A stretch of 64,000 nucleotides of DNA, from positions 124,001 through 188,000 of the forward strand of contig CANNFA010000003.1 in NCBI GenBank assembly GCA_947503765.1, read 5' to 3'. Below, piece after piece: positions 29,083 through 38,839 of this stretch. The stretch's first letter is position 1; every line of letters starts with the position of its first letter. This stretch comes from an uncultured Paracoccaceae bacterium. Lineage in GTDB: Bacteria > Pseudomonadota > Alphaproteobacteria > Rhodobacterales > Rhodobacteraceae. A model generated the notes under the pieces. It worked only from the letters and a program-made list of their open reading frames with translations, had not been told where the DNA came from and searched no databases. Both the position numbers and the translations under genes were made by a program.

Positions 29083-29826
29083 ATGAGCCAGTGGCCCGAA
29101 CATGTGCGCCGGATCGTCGCCGAGCAGACCGACAGCACGCTGGACGAGGCACGGCGCTGGGATCTGGGCGCCCGCGAGCATCCGACCTGGATCCTGGCCC
29201 TGCACCAGACGGCGGCGCGGGGCCGGCGCGGCCGGACATGGCACCACCCGCGCGGCAATCTCGCCGCGACGGTCGTGCTGCCCCGGCCGGGACGCCCCGA
29301 CGAGGCGGCCAAGCGGTCCTTCACGGCCGCAATCGCGGTTCACATGGCGATCGAGGACGTGATCGGCTCTGCCCGCGGCGTCGCCTTGAAATGGCCGAAC
29401 GATGTCCTGATCGACGGGGCCAAGGTGGCGGGCATCCTGCTCGAATCGCTCTCGCCCGGGCCCGGCCTGGCCGTGGGATTCGGGGTCAACCTCGTTGACG
29501 CACCGGAGGCGGGCGAGGTCGAACCGGGTGCGACAGCGCCGGTCTCCCTGCTTGCCGCGACCGGGATGCGGGTTTCACCCCAGGACTTCTTCGATGCGCT
29601 CGGCCCGGCCTTTCACCGGCTCGAGAACCTGTACATCACCTACGGATTCGGACTGATCCGGGAACGCTGGCTGCACCGCGCCGCGCGGCTGGGAGAGATC
29701 GTTACCGCACGTCTGCCAAGGGAAGAGATCGTGGGGCGTTTCGCGGGAATCGACGGCCTGGGACGGATGCAACTCGATACCCCCGCCGGCCCGCGCGCCA
29801 TCGCGGCGGCGGACGTGTTTTTCTGA
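29083..29826 (+). CDS. birA: Biotin--[acetyl-CoA-carboxylase] ligase
   Basis: Attaches biotin to the carrier domain of acetyl-CoA carboxylase and other biotin enzymes through biotinyl-AMP. The 247-residue protein shows 'ARGRRGRTWHHPRGNLAAT', the biotin/ATP-binding loop, and 'LKWPNDVLIDGAKVAGILLE', with the conserved Lys of the active site. The C-terminal SH3-like domain ends in 'LGRMQLDTPAGPRAI'. There is no N-terminal helix-turn-helix, so unlike E. coli BirA it should be a ligase only and not a repressor. Followed by coaX 11 nt later. Confidence 0.95.
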   Translation: MSQWPEHVRRIVAEQTDSTLDEARRWDLGAREHPTWILALHQTAARGRRGRTWHHPRGNLAATVVLPRPGRPDEAAKRSFTAAIAVHMAIEDVIGSARGVALKWPNDVLIDGAKVAGILLESLSPGPGLAVGFGVNLVDAPEAGEVEPGATAPVSLLAATGMRVSPQDFFDALGPAFHRLENLYITYGFGLIRERWLHRAARLGEIVTARLPREEIVGRFAGIDGLGRMQLDTPAGPRAIAAADVFF

Positions 29827-29837
29827 AAGGAGCGCCG

Positions 29838-30611
29838 ATGCTGCTCTGCATTGATTGCGGCAACACCAACACCGTCTTCTCGGTTTGGAACGGCGCCGAG
29901 TTCGTCGCCACCTTCCGCACCGCGACCGAGCATCAGCGCACGGCCGACCAGTATTGGGTCTGGTTCACGCAGCTGATGGAATATCGCGGCGTTCCGGTCG
30001 AGATCGACGAGGTCATCGTGTCGTCCACCGTGCCGCGCGTCGTGTTCAACCTGCGCGTGTTGTGCGACCGCTATTTCGACACGCGCCCCTATGTCGTCGG
30101 CAGGCCCGATTGCCTGCTGCCGGTCGCGCCGCGGGTCGACGAGGGCACGCAGGTGGGGCCTGACCGGCTGGTGAACAGCGCCGCCGCCTTCGACCGCTAT
30201 GGCGGCGACATCATCGTCGTCGATTTCGGCACCGCCACCACCTTCGACGTTGTGGCCGGCGATGGCGCCTATGTCGGCGGGGTGATCGCGCCCGGCGTCA
30301 ACCTGTCGCTCGAGGCGCTGCACATGGCGGCGGCCGCGCTGCCGCATGTGGACGTGACCAAGCCGCAGAAGGTGATCGGCACCAACACGGTCGAATGCAT
30401 GCAATCGGGCGTGTTCTGGGGCTATGTCGGGCTGGTGCAGACGATCTGCACCCGGATAAAGGGCGAGTATGACGCGCCGATGCGGGTGCTGGGCACTGGC
30501 GGGCTGGCGTCGCTCTTTGCGCAGGGCGAGGCGCTGTTCGACGCGATCGAGGAAGATCTGACGATGCACGGGCTGACCGTGATCCACCGTTTCAACAAGG
30601 AAAACCAATGA
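29838..30611 (+). CDS. coaX: Type III pantothenate kinase
   Basis: Phosphorylates pantothenate in the first step of coenzyme A synthesis. The 257-residue ASKHA-fold protein has the phosphate-1 loop 'IDCGNTNTVFSVW' at the N-terminus, 'GPDRLVNSAAAFDRYGG' and the phosphate-2 motif 'VVDFGTATTFDVV', and 'GGVIAPGVNLSLEAL'. Type III enzymes need a monovalent cation and are not inhibited by CoA. The gene overlaps rnj by ATGA (30608-30611). birA-coaX-rnj is a common order in this bacterial group. Confidence 0.95.
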   Translation: MLLCIDCGNTNTVFSVWNGAEFVATFRTATEHQRTADQYWVWFTQLMEYRGVPVEIDEVIVSSTVPRVVFNLRVLCDRYFDTRPYVVGRPDCLLPVAPRVDEGTQVGPDRLVNSAAAFDRYGGDIIVVDFGTATTFDVVAGDGAYVGGVIAPGVNLSLEALHMAAAALPHVDVTKPQKVIGTNTVECMQSGVFWGYVGLVQTICTRIKGEYDAPMRVLGTGGLASLFAQGEALFDAIEEDLTMHGLTVIHRFNKENQ

Positions 30612-32272
30612 CCCAGAGCCGCCTGATTTACCTTCCCCTCGGCGGCGCCGGGGAGATCGGCATGAACACCTATGTCTATGGTGTGGGGCCGGCGGATAAC
30701 GAACGCCTGATCGCCGTCGATCTGGGCGTGACCTTTCCGGACATGGACACGACGCCGGGCGTCGATCTGATCATGGCCGATATCGACTGGCTGGCGGAGC
30801 GCGCGGACCGGCTGGAGGCGATCTTCATCACCCATGCGCACGAGGATCATATCGGTGCGCTGGCCCGGCTGTGGCCGCGGCTGCGCGCGCCGATCTATGC
30901 GCGCGCCTTCACCGCGCATCTGGGGCGGATGAAGATGGAGGAGGCCGGGCTTGACCCCGAGCAGATCCGCACCGTTGCCGCCTGGCCGGAAACGGTCGAG
31001 GCAGGGCCGTTCCGCGTCGGATTCGCGCCGGTTGCGCATTCCATCCCCGAAAGCGCGGGGCTGGTGATCGACACGCCGCACGGCCGCATCGTCCATTCGG
31101 GCGATTTCAAGCTGGACCGGACCCCCGGTGTCGGCGAGCCCTTTGACGAGGATCTGTGGGCCGGGATCGCAAAGGACGGGGTGCAGGCCCTGGTCTGCGA
31201 TTCGACCAACGTGTTCAGCCCGCATCCCGGCCGGTCCGAATCCGACCTGCCGGACGCGATCCGCGAATTGGTCGCGCAGGCGCCCGGCATGGTGGCGGCG
31301 ACGACCTTTGCCAGCAACATCGCGCGGCTCAAGACCCTGGCCGAGGCGGGGCAGGCGGCGGGGCGGTCGGTCGTGCTGCTGGGCCGGGCGATGCGCCGGA
31401 TGGTGACGGCCGGGGTCGAGACCGGGATCCTGACCGATTTTCCGCGCGTCGTGTCGCCCGAGGAAGCGGCGGACATCCCGCGCGAGAACCTGATGCTGCT
31501 GACCTCCGGCAGCCAGGGGGAACGGCGCGCGGCCACGGCGCAGCTTGCGCGCGGCAAGTATATGGGGCTGGTGATGAAGGAAGGCGATACCTTCCTGTTC
31601 TCGTCCAAGACCATTCCGGGCAACGAGCGCGGCGTGCTGGGCATCGTCAACGCATTCTCGGCAATGGGCGTCGAGGTGATCGACGATTCGTCCGGCCTGT
31701 ATCATGTGTCGGGCCACGCCAACCGGCCGGACCTGGCCGCGTTCCACCGGCTGATCGCACCGAAGATGCTGGTGCCGATGCATGGCGAGCATCGCCACCT
31801 TCGCGCCCATGTCGCGCTGGGGCAGGAGGCCGGGCTGCCGGGCGTGATCGCGCCGAACGGCACGATGGTGGACCTGACCGGGGATGCGCCGCGCGTGGCC
31901 GAACATGTCGAGGCGGGGCGTACCTATCTTGACGGATCGGTCCTGATCGGGGCGCTGGACGGGGTGGTGCGCGACCGGATTCGCCTGGCGCTGAACGGGC
32001 ATGTCACGGTGACCGCGATCCTGGAGGATGACGAGGCCATCGGCGAGCCCTGGTGCGAGCCGATGGGCCTTGCCGCGCGCGGCCGGTCGGGGGCGCCGCT
32101 GGTCGATGTGCTGGAGGCCGATCTGGGCCAGTTCGTCGCCCGCGCGGACCGCAAGACGCTGCGCGACGATGGCAAGCTGGAGGACGCGCTGCGCCGGATC
32201 ACGCGCAAGACGGTGCAGGACGAAACCGGCCACAAGCCGGAGGTGACGGTGGTGATCAGCCGGCTGACCTGA
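30608..32272 (+). CDS. rnj: Ribonuclease J
   Basis: A 554-residue metallo-beta-lactamase/beta-CASP ribonuclease with endonuclease and 5'-3' exonuclease activity in RNA maturation and decay. The zinc motif is 'ITHAHEDHIGAL' (HxHxDH); further ligands lie in 'PVAHSIPES' and 'IVHSGDFKLD'. The beta-CASP region includes 'LTSGSQGERRAA', and 'GHANRPDLAAF' plus 'LVPMHGEHRHL' complete the site. Translation is probably coupled to coaX through the ATGA overlap. Alphaproteobacteria use RNase J besides RNase E. Confidence 0.95.
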   Translation: MTQSRLIYLPLGGAGEIGMNTYVYGVGPADNERLIAVDLGVTFPDMDTTPGVDLIMADIDWLAERADRLEAIFITHAHEDHIGALARLWPRLRAPIYARAFTAHLGRMKMEEAGLDPEQIRTVAAWPETVEAGPFRVGFAPVAHSIPESAGLVIDTPHGRIVHSGDFKLDRTPGVGEPFDEDLWAGIAKDGVQALVCDSTNVFSPHPGRSESDLPDAIRELVAQAPGMVAATTFASNIARLKTLAEAGQAAGRSVVLLGRAMRRMVTAGVETGILTDFPRVVSPEEAADIPRENLMLLTSGSQGERRAATAQLARGKYMGLVMKEGDTFLFSSKTIPGNERGVLGIVNAFSAMGVEVIDDSSGLYHVSGHANRPDLAAFHRLIAPKMLVPMHGEHRHLRAHVALGQEAGLPGVIAPNGTMVDLTGDAPRVAEHVEAGRTYLDGSVLIGALDGVVRDRIRLALNGHVTVTAILEDDEAIGEPWCEPMGLAARGRSGAPLVDVLEADLGQFVARADRKTLRDDGKLEDALRRITRKTVQDETGHKPEVTVVISRLT

Positions 32273-32300
32273 AGGGCGGCGCGATTTCCCCGGCGGGGGG

Positions 32301-32334
32301 ATGACAAGCGTGTCCCGCCGCCTACCTTTGTCAT
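32301..32334 (+). promoter_or_regulatory. Inverted repeat upstream of the OsmC-family gene
   Basis: Perfect 7-bp arms ATGACAA (32301-32307) and TTGTCAT (32328-32334) are separated by 20 nt. The arms' centres are 27 bp apart, so they do not form a single compact operator. The element ends 20 nt before the ATG at 32354, where it could be a repressor site or a leader hairpin. No clear -35/-10 pair was found around it. Confidence 0.35.
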
Positions 32335-32353
32335 GGAAAAAAGGAGGATCGAC

Positions 32354-32776
32354 ATGATCGAGAAGACAGGTTCCGCCAAGTGGTCCGGCGGATTGAAGGA
32401 CGGCAAGGGGCATCTTTCGACGCAATCGGGCGTCCTGAGCGATCAGCCCTACGGGTTCAACACCCGGTTCGAGGGTGCGGCGGGGACCGACCCCGAGGAA
32501 TTGCTGGGCGCGGCGCATGCGGCCTGCTTTTCCATGGCGCTGTCCAACGTCCTGGCGGAATACGACCTGACGCCCGACAGCATCGAGACCACCGCGACCG
32601 TGACGCTCGACCCCGGCAGCCTGACGATCACCAAGGTTCATCTCGACACCAAGGCATCGATCCCGGGGGCCGACGAGGCCAAGTACAAGGAAGCCGCGGG
32701 CAAGGCCAAGGAAGGCTGCCCGGTCTCCAAGCTGTTCGCGGGCGCCGAGATCACGATGGATGCCGCGCTGACCTGA
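32354..32776 (+). CDS. OsmC/Ohr-family peroxiredoxin-like protein
   Basis: A 140-residue OsmC-family protein. The two redox Cys of the family are present: one in 'GAAHAACFSMALSNVL' and one in 'KAKEGCPVSKLFAGAEI'. This layout fits the OsmC branch, which reduces organic hydroperoxides using Cys-based chemistry. An AAGGAGG site lies 6 nt before the ATG at 32354. The frame could begin 7 codons earlier but would then include that site. A CCGCCCG hairpin without T-run (about 32800-32818) lies between it and the convergent PilZ gene. Confidence 0.9.
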   Translation: MIEKTGSAKWSGGLKDGKGHLSTQSGVLSDQPYGFNTRFEGAAGTDPEELLGAAHAACFSMALSNVLAEYDLTPDSIETTATVTLDPGSLTITKVHLDTKASIPGADEAKYKEAAGKAKEGCPVSKLFAGAEITMDAALT

Positions 32777-32841
32777 CGGCCGGCACGAACACCGCCTGTC
32801 CGCCCGCGTTCGGGCGGGCAGCAGCGCATCCTTGGGGGCAA

Positions 32842-33177
32842 TCAGGACCGCGCCCCGACCGACAGGCCGCGTTCGGCAAGGAATGCGTCGATTCGCGGGC
32901 GGGCATCGTGGTCGCGAAGGAACGAGACCCCGATCCGCGCGCCGCGGCGCCATCGATAGATGACATCGAGCCGCCCCAGCCCGTCGATATCCAGCGATTT
33001 CAGGCTGTTTCCTGTGAAGTCGGGCGCGTCCTGCGCGGTGATGCAGGCACCGCCATGGGACAGATCCGATAGCGTGGCCGGAAAGACATCGTCGCCGGCG
33101 ATGACCCGGCAGGACAGGTCGATCCCGACCCGCCCGTCATCGAGCCCGTCCCCGAGATAGTCCGACAGATCGACCAT
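32842..33177 (-). CDS. PilZ-domain-like protein
   Basis: A 111-residue single-domain protein. 'ATLSDLSHGGACITAQ' matches the second PilZ motif (D/NxSxxG), and 'RIGVSFLRD' the following beta strand. The first PilZ motif, RxxxR, is not clear: the candidate arginines in 'GRVGIDLSCRV' are spaced too widely. It may therefore bind cyclic-di-GMP weakly or not at all. GGAGG lies 9 nt before the start. It is transcribed in the same direction as the helicase upstream, from which a perfect 18-bp palindrome separates it. Confidence 0.65.
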   Translation of the reverse strand: MVDLSDYLGDGLDDGRVGIDLSCRVIAGDDVFPATLSDLSHGGACITAQDAPDFTGNSLKSLDIDGLGRLDVIYRWRRGARIGVSFLRDHDARPRIDAFLAERGLSVGARS

Positions 33178-33230
33178 TTGCCCATCCTCCCGATTCCATG
33201 ACGGGATCGGGATAGCGCGGGGGGCGTGAA

Positions 33231-33248
33231 GGCCGCGTTAACGCGGCC
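33231..33248 (-). terminator. Perfect 18-bp palindrome after the helicase gene
   Basis: GGCCGCG-TTAA-CGCGGCC lies 6 nt beyond the helicase stop and about 54 nt before the PilZ start, on the shared minus strand. It can form a 7-bp GC stem. The minus-strand continuation TTCACG is not a proper T-run, so termination may be partial; it could also be a protein-binding site. Confidence 0.4.
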
Positions 33249-33253
33249 TAAAA

Positions 33254-34735
<1,482 letters not shown>

Positions 34736-34821
34736 ATTCGGCCTTTCGCTTTGCGGCACCATGTACGGCCGCAAAACTGACGCGGCCCGACAGGCCGGAT
34801 TGCCTGTCTTCGACTGCGTTG
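34736..34821 (-). promoter_or_regulatory. Helicase mRNA leader with two hairpins
   Basis: Between the predicted transcription start (about 34815) and the TTG at 34735 the minus strand can form hairpin GACAGGC-AATCCG-GCCTGTC and then GGCCGC-loop-GCGGCC. The second ends about 10 nt before an in-frame ATG. Such structured leaders often control RNA-helicase genes in response to cold or to their own product. Confidence 0.45.
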
Positions 34822-34850
34822 CACATAAGCGATGGCGCGGGGGGCGTCAA
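34822..34850 (-). promoter_or_regulatory. Promoter of the DEAD-box helicase gene
   Basis: On the minus strand TTGACG (34850-34845) lies 17 nt from TATGTG (34827-34822). The -35 matches five of six bases and the -10 has the conserved TAT. Transcription should begin near 34815, leaving a leader of about 80 nt. Confidence 0.55.
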
Positions 34851-35109
34851 GTTTTCCCCATGGCCCGCGGGGCGGGACGAAAGGACACGATGCGCGGCGT
34901 ATCCGGCGAAGCCCGGAGCCAGGCCGGCCCCCTTTCCGGCGCGGCATTTCCGCGCGCGTGAGATGTCGCGCAACCCATCCCCCGGGCTTGTCCGCAAAAG
35001 GCGGCGGTGTCGGGGCATGGTGCGGGACGGGCCTGCGCATGCCGGCACGCGCCGCAAGGCGGTGCAAGAAGGCTCGCCAGCCGGCGAAGGCCATGATAAA
35101 TTCGCCTTC
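34851..35109. other. Non-coding gap between the helicase promoter and a lipoprotein gene
   Basis: No gene is supported in this stretch. It is GC-rich, with no clear plus-strand promoter for the lipoprotein gene at 35110; the only AT-rich spot, ATGATAAATTCG (about 35091-35102), is too close to the ATG to be a normal -10 with leader. Confidence 0.5.
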
Positions 35110-35595
35110 ATGTTCAGTTTCGCCAAACGCCCCGCCCTTGTCGTGCTTGCCGCCAGCCTTGGCGCCTGCGGTTTCTTCCCCGGCTCCGACGGCAATGCGC
35201 CGACCATCGGCGTGACGATGCGCGGCGGTGGCAGCACCGTCTCGATGGGCGCCTGCCATGTGGCCGACGGGCCCGTGGAGCTGACGATCAGCCTGTACGA
35301 TTCCGACGGGCTCAAGGCGGCGCGGGTCGATTTCAGCGGCGTGATCGGCGCGGCCGGGGTGCAGATGAACCCCGGCGGGCAGGACATCGTCATGACCGAG
35401 GGCGGCATGCCGGGCCAGGAACAGGTGAGCGTGACGTTCAGCCCGGTCGTCGCCGGTCAGGTGCGCACCAGCGCGGTCCTCAGCTTCGTCACCGACGCGC
35501 CGTTCACCGGATCGCTTGGCGTGACGGCGACCGATCAGCGGGGCAAGACGGCGCGGGCGGGGCCGTTCCGGCTGGCCAAACCCGGCGGCTGTTGA
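35110..35595 (+). CDS. Putative lipoprotein (unrecognised)
   Basis: A 161-residue protein. The N-terminus 'RPALVVLAASLGACGF' is a lipoprotein signal with lipobox LGAC, so the protein should be anchored in the envelope. The mature part is beta-rich in character: 'GPVELTISLYDSDGLKAARVDF', 'GQVRTSAVLSFVTDAPFTG' (quoted for its alternating hydrophobic pattern), suggesting an Ig-like or similar sandwich fold. It ends in a Cys. No ribosome binding site is obvious. Function unknown. It is convergent with prfC, 194 bp away; that gap shows no credible gene. Confidence 0.65.
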   Translation: MFSFAKRPALVVLAASLGACGFFPGSDGNAPTIGVTMRGGGSTVSMGACHVADGPVELTISLYDSDGLKAARVDFSGVIGAAGVQMNPGGQDIVMTEGGMPGQEQVSVTFSPVVAGQVRTSAVLSFVTDAPFTGSLGVTATDQRGKTARAGPFRLAKPGGC

Positions 35596-35789
35596 CCGCG
35601 AGGGGGTAGGCGCCCCGGCGGCGGCAATGTCCGCGACCGGGCGGGCTGGCGCTTTGTCGGACACGGCCGCATCGCTCGTATCTCTTGCGGGCGTGTCGGG
35701 GATGAATCGCGCCGCTCAGGCGTGGCTGCGCCATCCCACGGGCCGGCGCCCGCGCGGCCCGCACGCTGAACCTGCGGCTTGGCGGCGCC

Positions 35790-37397
35790 TCAGACCATCA
35801 TTTCCTTGGTCGCGCTAAGCGTCAGGTCGGGGTAATCCCGCTCGATCCGGTCGATATCCCATTGCAGCCGCGTCAGATACACTATGTCGCCGTCATGGTC
35901 GTGCGCGATGTGCTGCTTGTTGGCCTGCACGAATTTCTCGACCGCCGCTTTGGGCCCGTGCACCCAGCGGGCCGAGGTGAATTGCGAGCCCTCGAAGCGC
36001 ACCGGCAGGCCGTATTCCAGCTCGATCCGGCTGGCCAGCACCTCGAATTGCAGGGCGCCGACGACCCCGACGATGAATCCCGAGCCGATGGACGGCTTGA
36101 ACACCTTGGCCGCGCCTTCCTCGGCGAACTGGGTCAGCGCCTTTTCCAGGTGCTTGGATTTCAGCGGGTCGCCCGCGCGGCACGATTGCAGCAATTCGGG
36201 CGCGAAGGACGGGATGCCGGTCACGCGGATCGCCTCGCCCTCGGTCAGGGTGTCGCCGATCCTGAGTTGCCCGTGGTTCGGGATGCCGATGATGTCGCCG
36301 GCCCAGGCCTCTTCGGCCACTTCGCGGTCCGAGGCGAGGAACAGCACCGGCGCGGTCACGGTCATCGGCTTTTTCGTGCGCACATGGGTCAGTTTCATGC
36401 CGCGTTTGAAATGCCCCGAGGCGAGGCGCACGAAGGCCACCCGGTCGCGGTGGCGCGGGTCCATGTTGGCCTGCACCTTGAAGACGAAACCCATGACCGA
36501 GGATTCTCCGGGGGCGATCTGGCGCGGCTCGGCCGATTGCGGCTGCGGCACGGGGCCGTAGCGGCCGATCCCGTCCATCAACTCGCGGACCCCGAAGGAA
36601 TTGATCGCGCTGCCGAACCAGATCGGGGTCAGCGTGCCGTCGAGGAACGCCTGCGCGTCGAAGGGCGGCAAAAGCTCTTTCGCCATCTCCAGCTCTTCGC
36701 GCAGCTGCTCCAGCAGGGCGGCGGGCACGTGTTCGGCCAGTTTGGGATCGTCCAGCCCCTCGATCTTGATCGATTCGGCGACCTTGTTGCGGTCGGCGCG
36801 GTCCATCAGTTCCAGCCGGTCGTTCAGCACGTCGTAGCAGCCCAGGAAATCGCGCCCCACGCCGATCGGCCAGCTTGCCGGGGTCACGTCGATCGCCAGG
36901 TTTTCCTGGATCTCGTCGATGATCTCGAACGTGTCGCGGCTTTCGCGGTCCATCTTGTTGCAGAAGGTCAGGATCGGCAGATCGCGCAGGCGGCAGACCT
37001 CGAACAGCTTCTGCGTCTGCGACTCGACCCCCTTGGCGCCGTCGATCACCATGATCGCGGCATCCACCGCCGTGAGCGTGCGGTAGGTATCTTCCGAGAA
37101 ATCGCTGTGGCCGGGCGTGTCCACCAGATTGAAGCGGTAGGTTTCGAAATCGAAGGACATGGCCGAGGCCGAGACCGAAATGCCGCGATCCTTTTCCATC
37201 TGCATGAAATCGGACCGGGTGCGCCGTGCCTCGCCCTTGGCGCGGACCTGTCCCGCCATCTGGATCGCGCCGCCGTAAAGCAGGAACTTCTCGGTCAGCG
37301 TCGTCTTGCCGGCATCGGGATGGCTGATGATGGCAAAGGTACGCCGCCGGGCGATCTCGGCGGGCAGGTCGGGGGCGTTGGAGGCTCTATCAAGCAT
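35790..37397 (-). CDS. prfC: Peptide chain release factor 3
   Basis: A GTPase that removes RF1/RF2 from the ribosome after peptide release. The 535-residue protein has G1 'ISHPDAGKTTLTEKFLLYG', G2 with the RTRSDFMQMEKDRGIS switch, G3 'DTPGHSDFSEDTYR' and G4 'FCNKMDRESRD'. Domains II and III follow ('RGMKLTHVRTKKPM'), and the end 'VGALQFEVLASRIELEYG' is typical of RF3. The start is placed at ATG 37397, which gives the family's usual short N-terminus. An upstream ATG would add 12 residues. Confidence 0.95.
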   Translation of the reverse strand: MLDRASNAPDLPAEIARRRTFAIISHPDAGKTTLTEKFLLYGGAIQMAGQVRAKGEARRTRSDFMQMEKDRGISVSASAMSFDFETYRFNLVDTPGHSDFSEDTYRTLTAVDAAIMVIDGAKGVESQTQKLFEVCRLRDLPILTFCNKMDRESRDTFEIIDEIQENLAIDVTPASWPIGVGRDFLGCYDVLNDRLELMDRADRNKVAESIKIEGLDDPKLAEHVPAALLEQLREELEMAKELLPPFDAQAFLDGTLTPIWFGSAINSFGVRELMDGIGRYGPVPQPQSAEPRQIAPGESSVMGFVFKVQANMDPRHRDRVAFVRLASGHFKRGMKLTHVRTKKPMTVTAPVLFLASDREVAEEAWAGDIIGIPNHGQLRIGDTLTEGEAIRVTGIPSFAPELLQSCRAGDPLKSKHLEKALTQFAEEGAAKVFKPSIGSGFIVGVVGALQFEVLASRIELEYGLPVRFEGSQFTSARWVHGPKAAVEKFVQANKQHIAHDHDGDIVYLTRLQWDIDRIERDYPDLTLSATKEMMV

Positions 37398-37478
37398 GCC
37401 GGGCGATATAGGGGAGCGCGCGGACGAGGGCAATTGCGCACGGCCGGTATCCCGCCCGCCGCGCGCAGGCGGCGCAGA

Positions 37479-38510
37479 TCAGACGGCCGACGCCTTGCGA
37501 AGCAGGTCCGCCGCATTCGCGCGCTCCAGCGCCCCCTCGGTCAGCTCCACCGCGCGGGTGCGGGCGGCGTGACGGGCGCGTTTCGGCGCGATGCCCAGCT
37601 TCTTTTGCACCTCGTGCGGCAGGGCGGGGCTGGTGCGGGTGTCGAAGGTCAGGCTTTCGGTGGCGATCCCTTCCGCAAAGATGAATTCGGGCGCATCGAA
37701 CAGCACCTGGAAGTAGTCGACGAACCCGCCGCTTCGGCGCACCACGCTGACGCCGTTCACAAGGTAGTCGGCCTTGACCACGATCTCTGCCTGGCCGGCG
37801 CCGGCCTTGTCGCTGCGCTGGTAGACGAACAGGCGCTGGTTGGGCGACAGGCACAGCTCGCCTTCGTTGTTCAGCGTGCCGGGCGCGATCACGACCGGCG
37901 CGAAGGCCCCGGTTGCGCGCACCGTCCGGTGGCCGATCCAGCGCACCGGCCGCGGGCCGTTGTCGCGGGTCAGGACCATGTCGCCGGCGCGCAGCTGTTC
38001 GATCGGCTTCTGCGCGCCGTCCGCCATGGTGACGCGGGTGCCGCGGGTGAAGGACACGCAGGCAAGCTCGGCGAACTTGGCGCGGGTCGCGGTGCTGTCG
38101 ACCTCGACCAGCGCGTAATCGGTGCGCGGCCGCAGATCGGCCAGCGGCAGCAGATAGGTGGCCGCGATCAGGCCGCTGCCCGGCTCAAGTTCCACCAGCA
38201 CCAGCGCCTCGACGATGGCGCCGTCGGGGGCCATGAAGGTGGCGCAGCAATCGAGATGAACCTCGGCGCCTGTGCGGCCCATCTGCGAGCCGGCGGCGAC
38301 GGTGAAATCGGACATGCCGGCGCTATTGTTCAGGTTCAGGCGCCAACCGCGCGCCGCCGGGGCCAGGTTGTACACGTCGTCGAGGATCATTTCCGACGCA
38401 TGCGCCACGCTATCGCCCAGATTGACCCCGTTCGAGACGGTGAAATCCTGTGCCCGCAGCACGGGCAGTCCCTGCGCCGTGTTGCGGCGCCCGAATTCAT
38501 GTACGGTCAT
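37479..38510 (-). CDS. Hint-domain exoprotein
   Basis: A 343-residue protein. The first 145 residues are a beta-rich region ('NLNNSAGMSDFTVAAGSQMG', 'LVLVELEPGSGLIAATYLLP'). A Hint (Hedgehog/intein) domain begins at C151, 'ACVSFTRGTRVTMADG', with 'IEQLRAGDMVLTRDNGPRPVRWIG' (key: LRAGDMVLT), and runs to about residue 300. Hint domains can self-cleave at the first Cys. In Rhodobacterales such proteins are frequent, usually secreted and of unknown role. No signal peptide is seen. It is on the same strand as prfC but 81 bp away. Compare the RTX-Hint protein at 44534-47023. Confidence 0.85.
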   Translation of the reverse strand: MTVHEFGRRNTAQGLPVLRAQDFTVSNGVNLGDSVAHASEMILDDVYNLAPAARGWRLNLNNSAGMSDFTVAAGSQMGRTGAEVHLDCCATFMAPDGAIVEALVLVELEPGSGLIAATYLLPLADLRPRTDYALVEVDSTATRAKFAELACVSFTRGTRVTMADGAQKPIEQLRAGDMVLTRDNGPRPVRWIGHRTVRATGAFAPVVIAPGTLNNEGELCLSPNQRLFVYQRSDKAGAGQAEIVVKADYLVNGVSVVRRSGGFVDYFQVLFDAPEFIFAEGIATESLTFDTRTSPALPHEVQKKLGIAPKRARHAARTRAVELTEGALERANAADLLRKASAV

Positions 38511-38839
38511 ATTCGGCAGCCCTTTTTCTACGCACCCACGCCATGGCGGCACCGACTCGAACGACCCCCATCGTCCGTCCCGGCACACCCGCCGCCATAG
38601 TCTTGACAAAGTTGCGCCTTATTTCCGAAGCGGTCAACGATGCCGTTGCGAAATTAACGATCTGGCCCTCATTGTTGCGCACTTCGGGACAATGCCGGCG
38701 GCCGTGCTGCGATTGGCCTGTTCGGCGCGGCGCGCGGCGGCCGGGCGGCGGCGGGCCGGTCGAATCGCCGGCTTTTCCTTTCGCGGGCCGGGTGCTACCC
38801 CGAAGGCGAATGCGGCAGAATGGAGGCGCGGGGCGCGGG
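38511..38839. other. Divergent intergenic region between the Hint gene and the SDR gene
   Basis: No gene is supported. A perfect TTGACA occurs on the plus strand at 38603-38608, but the hexamer 17 nt downstream (CGAAGC) is not a -10. On the minus strand TTGACC (38637-38632) is paired with CAACTT at 17 nt spacing, also weak. The stretch 38600-38690 is richer in A/T than its surroundings and is the likely promoter area for both genes. Confidence 0.4.

Noticed and set aside
35596-35789. Short frames in the convergent gap between a lipoprotein gene and prfC
   Set aside because: Arg/Pro/Ala-rich translations without a ribosome binding site, one running into the end of prfC.
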